Below, in pieces: positions 43,701 through 64,000 of a stretch of 64,000 bases of DNA (position 1 is the stretch's first letter; each line of letters starts with the position of its first letter). The position numbers and the translations under genes were made by a program. Below the pieces are notes generated by a model. It saw only the letters and a program-made list of their open reading frames with translations. It was not told the DNA's origin and searched no databases. The stretch spans positions 992,001-1,056,000 of the forward strand of contig OZ017752.1 of assembly GCA_963969365.1 (NCBI GenBank), written 5' to 3'. This DNA comes from Asterochloris sp. CNOR1 (taxonomy: Eukaryota; Chlorophyta; Trebouxiophyceae; Trebouxiales; Trebouxiaceae).

Positions 43701-46700
43701 GAGCAACCATATGCACAGGGGGAGGAGGAACTGCATCTGATACAGGTGCCCAGCGCAAGAGCACTCTCAGTGTGGCAGAACCTTCATGGCCAGCACTCCC
43801 ACACACATCTCCCAGGCCACCAAAGAAGCCCCACTTTCAAGGAGGGATTGATCATGGAGGCCGGCATGAGGAATATGGATTGACCCTGCAGGATGGCACT
43901 GTCATCAGCAAGCTGACTGACCTGCTGGAGGGTGTGGAAGCTAGTGGGCAGATGCTGCTGGGGGCTGGCCCCCTGCTGCCCTGAACCGCCTGGCACAGGT
44001 GCCCCTGGCGGCAGGCCCAACAGTCGATGGATGTCGCTCTGCTGCTGCTGGTGGTGGGGGGGCAGCAGCTGGCGCAGGTGCTGCTGCTCTGCATGCTGCT
44101 GGGTGAGAGAAGCACCCACGCCCCCCAGGTCGCTCATGCCCGCCTGCCCAAACCGCCGCTGGTCGGCCCCTGCCGCCAGGGGGGACATGCCAGTCTCAGC
44201 AGCATCCAGCCGGGTGCTGGCAGCAGAGGCGGGCCCAAAGTGCGGCGTCGTGTTGGAGGGGGCGGGCTCCAGCCCCTGCCCCACGCTCAACGACGGCTGA
44301 TGCAGCGGCTGCGGCTGCTCTTGGGGAGTGACTGTCCCAGAGGGATCCTGCCCCGGCTGCGGCTGCGCCTGCTTGGCTTCCAACGCCCACCTCTGGATGT
44401 GCTTGGTCACGTCCTCGAAGGTGCCGTCAGGCTGACTGGCATGCTTGACTTGCAGATCGGAAGGGAAGTACTGCATGTCGTACCAATCCAGAATGTCTGA
44501 CTTGCTGAAGGGGCCCTGCAGCAAGCAGGCAGCCACAGCTCCGCCTCTCACCAGATGTGGACACCAGCAGCAAAGCTTTCAACGGGTGTGGTGCACCAGC
44601 ACCAAGCAGGGTGCCTTGCAGGCTGAGTTAGCACAGAGAGCTTCAAAGGAGTGGGCTTCCAAGCTCTGGACTGGAGGGGTGCATGGGTGCCCGGCAACTG
44701 AGCCATGAACACAAGGCAGCAGGCACACGTGCGGCCAAGCTGGCGCACCTGCAGCTGCCCGTTGGGGTCCTTGTACACCCACGCATCACTCAGTATCAGG
44801 GGTGCACCTGCACACAGCCAACTTTGATGGTTCAAGCCTCGGCAGGGTGTTGTAGCAGCTTTCTGCAGGGTCACTGCCTCCCCCCACTGCAGTGGAGCAG
44901 ACCTCCCAGGACCTCTGGGTACCATGCCCATCTCCTGACAGCAGGAAGGCGGTGCTGACCAAGCATGCAAAGTCTGCCATGTCTTGCCAGCGGGAGGCCA
45001 GAGAAGCACTTTACAGGCAGTACCTGCTGGTGCAGTACCTGCTGCTGGTGGGGCCCCTGCAGCGCCAGCAGCTGCGTCTGGCGGGTCCTCTCGTGAAGCT
45101 GCAGCGAATGGTGACTCAGCAGGCTGCTGGCGCTCCGGTGGACTGGACTCATCAGCCTTGGGCGCAGTTGCGCCATTTGGCGGATGCTCTGTCCCTGCAG
45201 GAGAAGTTTTCAAGATATGGAATGCTCACTGGCACACCTGACGCAGCCTTTGTGTCTCACAGAGCAGGCAGCACACACCCAGTTGACTTTCCATGAGGTG
45301 GGCCACGTAGCCAAGCCGAATCTCACTTGTGCTTGGTACAAAGACGAAGACATGACAGCCCTCACAATAACCTGCTTCAGCAGACTCAGCGCCGCACAAG
45401 ATGCTGCCAAATGTGGCATGAGACGCTCCGAGTGCTGTTCAAGTCAGCGGCAGTGCAGGCTTAAGTGGGCGCAGCAAGTGACAGCTGTCACCTGCTCCAG
45501 CATGCTGTGCATGCACCCAGCTAGCCGCACAGCCCATACACCACAAGGCAGCTGGTGGCCGCTGTCACCTGCTGCTGTGTTCTTCTCCACACTCTCTGCA
45601 TGCGGCCCTTTGCCAGCCCCACCCTGCGCGTGAGTGTCAGCCGAAGGGGGCTTGTATGGCATCCCCAGCAGAGTCTCCAGCGCTGTAGGCTGCCCCGGAA
45701 CAGCCAGCAGCCCAGGATCAGACTGGTCGAGCCTGCAGATGCAGCAGCACGCCTTATGAGGGATGGTCTCAATCAGGAGATGCAGCAGCCCATGCCCTCT
45801 GTGTGCTTCAAGAGTCCAGACGCTGACACCAGGTGCAAGTCTCATCCTGATAGGAAGTGCGACTCACAGAACCTGAAGGTACAGCCATGCCAGCAGCGTG
45901 TTTCTCAGAAGGCCCAACAACAGAAAGCAGACATGGCTGGCCCCAGCCTGCCCCTCTCAAGGCAAGTGCCAGAGGTTCATTGAAGCTTACTGCAGCTGGC
46001 ATGGCAATCAGAATGCAATGCAGAAGGAGGTCGTCCCATCGGGAGCTGTTCAACAGCTCTCTCACTTCAGTCCCATTTGACAGGCAGTTCAAGGCCGCCA
46101 GCGTCAGCAGGTAAGCCGCCCTGGCCAGTTGAACGAGGAGGGCTCTGTGCACCACATGGCAATGTCAGTATCAGCAGCGCAACCCGCTGTGAGTGATCTG
46201 TTCCTGCACCCACCCTGCGGGCATCTTCAGGTCACCAGAACTCTGCAAGAAGGAGTACAGCATGATCATCTTTGCCTTGTCATAGACAAGCATGGCTCTG
46301 CCTTTGCCCAGTGGCGGCGTTCCCCCGCGCTTGGATGGCACGACCTCTGAAGCTGGGCCGGGAGGCGCGCCCCCAGGCCCCCAGCGGTCTGGCGCACCAG
46401 GCGCCAGCCCATTGGGACCTGCAATGGGGAGACAGACCATGTCAGCGCTCTGGCGCAACTTAGAGCAGGCCCTCTGGGGGGCAGAAGCTAGCCCATCAGA
46501 ACCTAGAGCAGAGAGACAGGGCACACCTGCGAGCTGCCGACCGTCAAGGAAACCTGTCAGGGGCCCGCAGCGCTCATGAGTGCAAGGAGCCAGCAAAGTG
46601 CAGGCCACCCAATGGATCTGGCATGCACTCATGCCAGCCGTGCATCACAGACAGGGCCTCAATACAGCAGGCCACTAGGCAAGCAGACCACGCTCTGGCG

Positions 46701-48560
46701 GCATGGTCATCGCATAGTGGGCAAGCTTTGTGGGCAGCAGAGAAAGATGACCATGCTGCCAGAGAGTGGTCTGCTTGCCTGGTGGCAAGCACTGTGCAGT
46801 GATGCCTCAAGCTGTCAGGGACTCCATCATCAAAAGTGGCCTGGCTCACCATGCAAGCGCCCCCTGCCAGACATGAACCCCCTGCCACGTCCAGCATGGT
46901 CCCTGTGGGGCTCGCCCAGGCTGGGGCCAAAGCCTGGGCCATCACGCATTCCTCCTGCAGTCAGGAGGCCGTCTTGGCATCTAGGGGCCTGAAGTAAGAA
47001 GCGGGATATCAGCGGGTGATGGGGTCCCAGCAGCTGATGAAGCCATCATCACCCACCTCCTGCATTTCCCCTCCACCTGTCGCCATGCGTGCCATGCTCC
47101 CTGTCACCAGATCCTGCACACAGACAGGCAGCGCAGCATCAAGAGAGCAGCCCACATGAGCAAGCCATCATGCGTGCAGCAGCTGCCATGTTGCAGGCTA
47201 AGCAGTGCTGCTGTGCCAGTACGTTGGGCTCACTTGGTGTCACAGCAGCAGAGTGGGCCGCCATGAGCCAAGGCGGGCCTCACTGATGATCTGAGGTGAC
47301 ATGCAGGACTGCAATTCCTGACGGGCGTGCCATCCCAGCGCAGCCATTGCAGCTGCAGCTGCAGCTACGCACCATCCCAGCGTTCCCTGGGCTGGCCACG
47401 CAGACCAGCATCTTCCCCTGGAGCGCCCCAGTTGCTGCCGCCCCCCCCCACGCTCATGCCCCATCCAGCGTTCGCCCCCAGCAGGCGGGGCAGCTGGCAG
47501 CCGCCCCCTGCCTCTTCCCCCGGCAGGCACCCAGCGCTCTGTTCCAGCGCTAGGCAGGCCTGCAGCGCAGGCCCACAACGTCAGGCTCATGGTAGTACTT
47601 GCAGCTTAGAGGTCAGCCCAGGCAGCGTTGCATTAGCCCCACTCCCGGCAGAGCTAATGTTGGGCACCTTTATCATTCTGCAAAGTAGACACATTGTGTG
47701 CGCACGCAGCTGAATTGCAGATTCTCTCTCCTAAATGCTTCAAGGCAAGGGTGCAAGCCCAGATGGGTCCACTTGGGACAGATTGGAGGCACCAACATGG
47801 CAGGGGCTCACCAGAGCGACCAAAGTGCTCCATCTGAGGGCGATTTGGGGGGGTGCCGCCCCAGCGCGTGCTGCTGTCAGGCTCCCCAGTCCACCTGCAG
47901 CCCACGAATGGGGATCAGAGCGAGCAGGAGCCAAGCCCATGTCACCAGAACATCACACCAGACCACAAAAGAAACCAGACCCCGATGTCTCGAGGGAAGC
48001 CCTGTGCGACAAGCCCCCACCTCTTGAACGCTGCAGGCACTGCACTCGTGCAGCACTCCCAAGGCCAAGCTGAGGCTGGGTTCCTCGTGCCTTTTCAAGG
48101 CTCCAATGTGGACGCTGGGGCTTATGCACCTCGGCTCAGCTAAGGTCCAAGATGAGTCCCAGCTCCAGCAGGCTGAAAAGCTGTGTTGCAAGCACTGATG
48201 CATGCTGTGCAAGCATCCTAGTCGGGGGCACATTTGTGCATTGAGGCCAGGACATTAAGGCAGCGTTCCCACAAGCCCACCTGGGCCCGAGGTCGCGCTG
48301 GGGCGGGGTGAGAGTGTCCTTACGCTCGTCTTCACGCCACTTCTCCCTGTTGTTTGGAGCAGCACCTAAGGGCAGCCAGCAGAACGTAAGCCTGCTTCCT
48401 TGCCGGCAGAATGTAAGCCTGCTTCCTTGCAGGCAAGGGGTTTGTGCTGGTGCCATTCCAGTAATGGCTAACCTGCTGTCCAGCGATCTCCAAATCCTGA
48501 TTCGCCCGATGCCTTCTCCTTGCTGGCATCTGGTTCTTTACCTTTGCTGCCAGGCGGCAT
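37793..48560 (-). CDS. GYF-domain protein, GIGYF/EXA1-like
   Basis: Large multi-exon gene (10.8 kb) for a GYF-domain adaptor; plant EXA1 and animal GIGYF proteins bind Pro-rich partners and 4EHP/eIF4E-type cap-binding proteins in translational repression. Start 48560 (MPPGSKGKEPDASKEKASGE), then NNREKWREDERKDTLTPPQR, TGEPDSSTRWGGTPPNRPQM and Gly/Arg/Trp-rich exons. The GYF domain is split by an intron: DAWVYKDPNGQLQ (about 44790-44748) joined to GPFSKSDILDWYDMQYFPSD (from about 44516). A very long His/Gln/Pro-rich middle follows (44,300-41,700), then KSLVDIQKEEAARAAAQSAA (41,360 region), helical EELQRQRELVQQARAQLKEE (40,050), and the C-terminal module WCRGQMQTLL ... FTSEFFRRKMAEEKG ending GFSALADRE at 37793. 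Boundaries of several middle and 5' exons (about 46,200-47,600) are not settled. Confidence 0.85.
43140..43182. repeat. Short direct repeat in GYF-gene intron
   Basis: CCAGGACCTGAGATGCAA occurs twice about 20 bp apart, back to back, in the intron upstream of the His/Gln-rich exon. Recent-looking, since the copies are identical. Confidence 0.7.
48380..48435. repeat. Tandem 27-28-bp duplication in the first intron of the GYF gene
   Basis: CAGAACGTAAGCCTGCTTCC and CAGAATGTAAGCCTGCTTCC lie head to tail, each followed by TTGCMGGC. On the plus strand each copy contains GTAAG, a donor-like core. No coding role is evident. Confidence 0.7.
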
Positions 48561-49105
48561 GCCTCGGCCCCCCTCCTGCATCAAGAGAGCTGATTCTGTG
48601 GCGATCACGCCGAGGCATGCTGCACAGCGAAGACTGTAGCAGAATTTCTTTTGGTGTGCAATGACTACAGCAGCTGTGCACAACACGTGCCACCTGATAT
48701 CCCTGGAACCAGGCTGCACACAGTCATGCTGGCAGTGGCAGGCACAAGGCACATTGGACAAAGCCACAATCACCACCAAGGCAGATCCTCCTCTGTCTAA
48801 GGCCCATTGAGGAGCCAGCGCCGGCGTGGTACCCTCCTTTTCCGTGAAGCTGCTCATGGCCTCGCCTGCTTTTGAACAGGAACGCTGCTGTCTGCCAGAA
48901 GCTCAGATCCAGACTGCGAAATGCCAAGCGTGAGGAAAGCAGCAAGTGTGACCTCCCTTATTATTCTCCTTCTTCCAATTGGCCTGGCAGACAATCTGCC
49001 TGAGCAGCTCTGCCCTTTTCTTCCCAGACCGTGCAACAGACTACACTGCTACACCTTTGGCTGCTGATTGGGGCTTTGCCTGCACTTGGCCAAGCAACCA
49101 GCAGC
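48561..49105. promoter_or_regulatory. Divergent intergenic region, GYF gene / SPF27
   Basis: 545 bp, the longest divergent gap in the window. It presumably contains both promoters and 5' UTRs. Several open frames cross it but none shows family similarity, and I saw no clear TATA box or repeat. Confidence 0.4.
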
Positions 49106-50399
49106 ATGGCAGCACACCAGGCTGTCCTGGCCCTGGACTCAGTCCCAGCAAATGAGGCCAACCCCATTGACGCCCTGGGGTACCTGGATGAAGCAACTGC
49201 AGAGGATCACAAGATGGCCGATACTCTCATCAGGGAGGAGCAGGTCACCTTGCATAGTGTGCTGCCGCCTGGCTCAGCTGACACCGTTGAGCGTCTGCCA
49301 ATTCTCTCGATTTTGCTCTGCCTTGCAGAAGCAGATGGAGAGGCACTCAGATATCAAGCTGCGCCACTACCTGGCTCGCATCCCCCAGGTCCCCCCTGCC
49401 AGCTTTCAGGTGACAGCTGCCCCAGCTATGCCCTGCTGTATCCCCAGCTGCCTTCGAGGCGGTCTGGACTGCACCTTCCTCTATCTAGAGCCCTGTGTAG
49501 CAACAAGCCTAAGCCATGTCTGGCTACAGTGAGCGCCAGATCAGTCATCAATTCAGCTGGTCTGCCTGCAGGGCCACCCCCTGCTCCAGGCAGAGGTGAA
49601 GCGCGTAAAAGAGCAGAAAGAGATGCCAGGGGTGGACCGAACGCGCTTCGCACTGGCAGCGCCAATGGCTCAGAATGACCTGCGGGCCTGGGGAAGCGCT
49701 GTCAAAAATGCTAAGGCGCAGTTGGAGCACCAGAGCACCAGGCAGGCCCTCAGGAGGACTGCCAAGCTGGGCTGCAGCACATAACGGATGGCACATAGCA
49801 TCCTGTCTGGGCTCTATTTGCCAGCTCAAATTTGGCATGATAGAACGGTGCACAGCACTGCCCCCTGGGCTGCCTCAGTCAGATGACATGCAGCATTACT
49901 CGTGGCTCCCTGTGCCGCCTGATGCCCCTTTCGCTTCCTGTGGCTTGTTGCAGGCTCACCAATCTTGAGCTCTTTGCAAGATATGGGCCAGGGAGCTGGC
50001 GGATGCACAACGCTGCACTTGGATCCATCGTGAAGAGGTACGCAACTGCAGGCATGTCTTGTGCTGTCCTGCATTGTGCACATGCTGCAGCAGGCCTACA
50101 GCTGATGTTGCTGGTGCAGGCTCAGGCAGGACAAGCAGGCGCTTGAGCAGGAGAGGGACACAGTGAACAAGCGGCGTAAGCTCAGCCAGGAGCCACTTGG
50201 CAGCAAGCTGCAAGAAAAGGAAGCAGCCTATATTGAGTTGCTGGGCAAGACAAAAGAGATTGCAGGGGCGTGTCAGAAAATGGAGGCTGAGATTGAAGCT
50301 CTAGCGTCAGCGGCAGCGCAGGCACAGCCCAGCAGCAGCAGCAGTGGTGTGGCAAAGAATTCTCTTGCCAAGGGCCTCATAGCCTCTAACACAAGCTGA
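49106..50399 (+). CDS. SPF27: SPF27/BCAS2 pre-mRNA splicing factor (PRP19/NTC complex)
   Basis: Core subunit of the Prp19/NineTeen complex of the spliceosome (human BCAS2). Exons 49106-49243, 49329-49409, 49572-49741, 49954-50037 and 50120-50399 close to 250 residues (human 225). The N-terminus NPIDALGYLDEATA matches VDALPYFDQ; later blocks are LRHYLARIPQVPP, the NDLRAWGSAVKNAKAQLEHQ helix, TRLTNLELFARYGPGSWRMH (human IENLELMSQHGCNAWKVYN) and a long C-terminal coiled coil (RQDKQALEQERDTVNKRRKL; SKLQEKEAAYIELLGKTKEI). Intron 3 starts with GC (CACCAG then GCAGGC); no in-frame GT donor gives the conserved junction. A Ser-rich tail ends the protein. The gene runs in the same direction as RPB1, 282 bp upstream of it. 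Confidence 0.95.
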
Positions 50400-50681
50400 C
50401 TGCCCAGCTCGGTTTAACTCCCCCTCATTTCATTGACCGCCTCTTTCAGTTCACTGAACCGATGTCAAAAAGCAGCCTGAACCCCAGACACCTAACAGCA
50501 ACCTGCACCCAAAAACCTACAGTCCTAGGTTTTCCCTTAAGTCTGCACAAGTTGAGTATTCCGTGGTGGGATCCCGGCCAACACTATTGCAAAACGTTGG
50601 GATGAAACGGAGGTGATCACAGTATTGCAGCCAAGTCGAGGACGACCTGTCCTGTAAGGCCTCAGGCCTTCATCTGCCAGC

Positions 50682-64000
<13,319 letters not shown>

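Overview
This window is nuclear DNA from an intron-dense eukaryote, most likely a green alga. I infer a trebouxiophyte-like or related core chlorophyte, but the species is not determined. The pointers are a plastid-type glutamyl-tRNA reductase-binding protein, a plant-type GYF/EXA1-like protein, a DGAT2, high GC by eye, many short introns (about 70-300 bp), acceptors that almost always read ctgcag, and very short intergenic gaps. I found 18 protein-coding genes and joined most of their exons by reading frame. Where I summed exon lengths the frames close exactly. No rRNA, tRNA, CRISPR array, transposon or viral relic was recognised.

Layout, left to right: PSMD5-like proteasome chaperone (-, cut by the left edge); COM1/SAE2/CtIP DNA-end resection factor (+); secreted RNase T2 with an N-terminal saposin-A-like segment (+); LIP2 lipoyl(octanoyl)transferase (-); PDCD2-like (+); CEP20/FOR20 LisH basal-body protein (-); Mpv17/PMP22 family (+); TauD/TfdA dioxygenase (-); DGAT2 (+); GluTR-binding protein (+); TMEM245 (-); TMEM135 (+); tubulin cofactor B (-); RPP14 (+); TPT/NST transporter (+); a 10.8-kb GYF-domain gene (-); SPF27/BCAS2 (+); and RPB1, the largest RNA polymerase II subunit (+, running off the right edge as the CTD repeats begin).

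The genes do not form one pathway. What links them is architecture. Fourteen of the 18 form seven head-to-head pairs, six of them with only 47-218 bp between start codons, so each gap is probably a shared promoter. Splicing is also unusual: at least seven introns appear to use GC rather than GT donors.

The strongest unexplained signal is a set of decayed tandem copies (exon echoes) of exon ends lying inside the adjacent introns, with periods of about 60-140 bp. They occur in LIP2, the RNase T2 gene, TMEM245 (twice), TMEM135 and RPB1, possibly in the NST gene, and as a second usable terminal exon in the Mpv17 gene. They suggest that short tandem duplications across splice sites are a routine source of intron length and alternative exons in this genome. 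Two proteins have altered key residues: the RNase T2 has Gln-Gln where the second active-site motif normally has His-Glu, and RPB1 lacks three of the four clamp Zn8 ligands.
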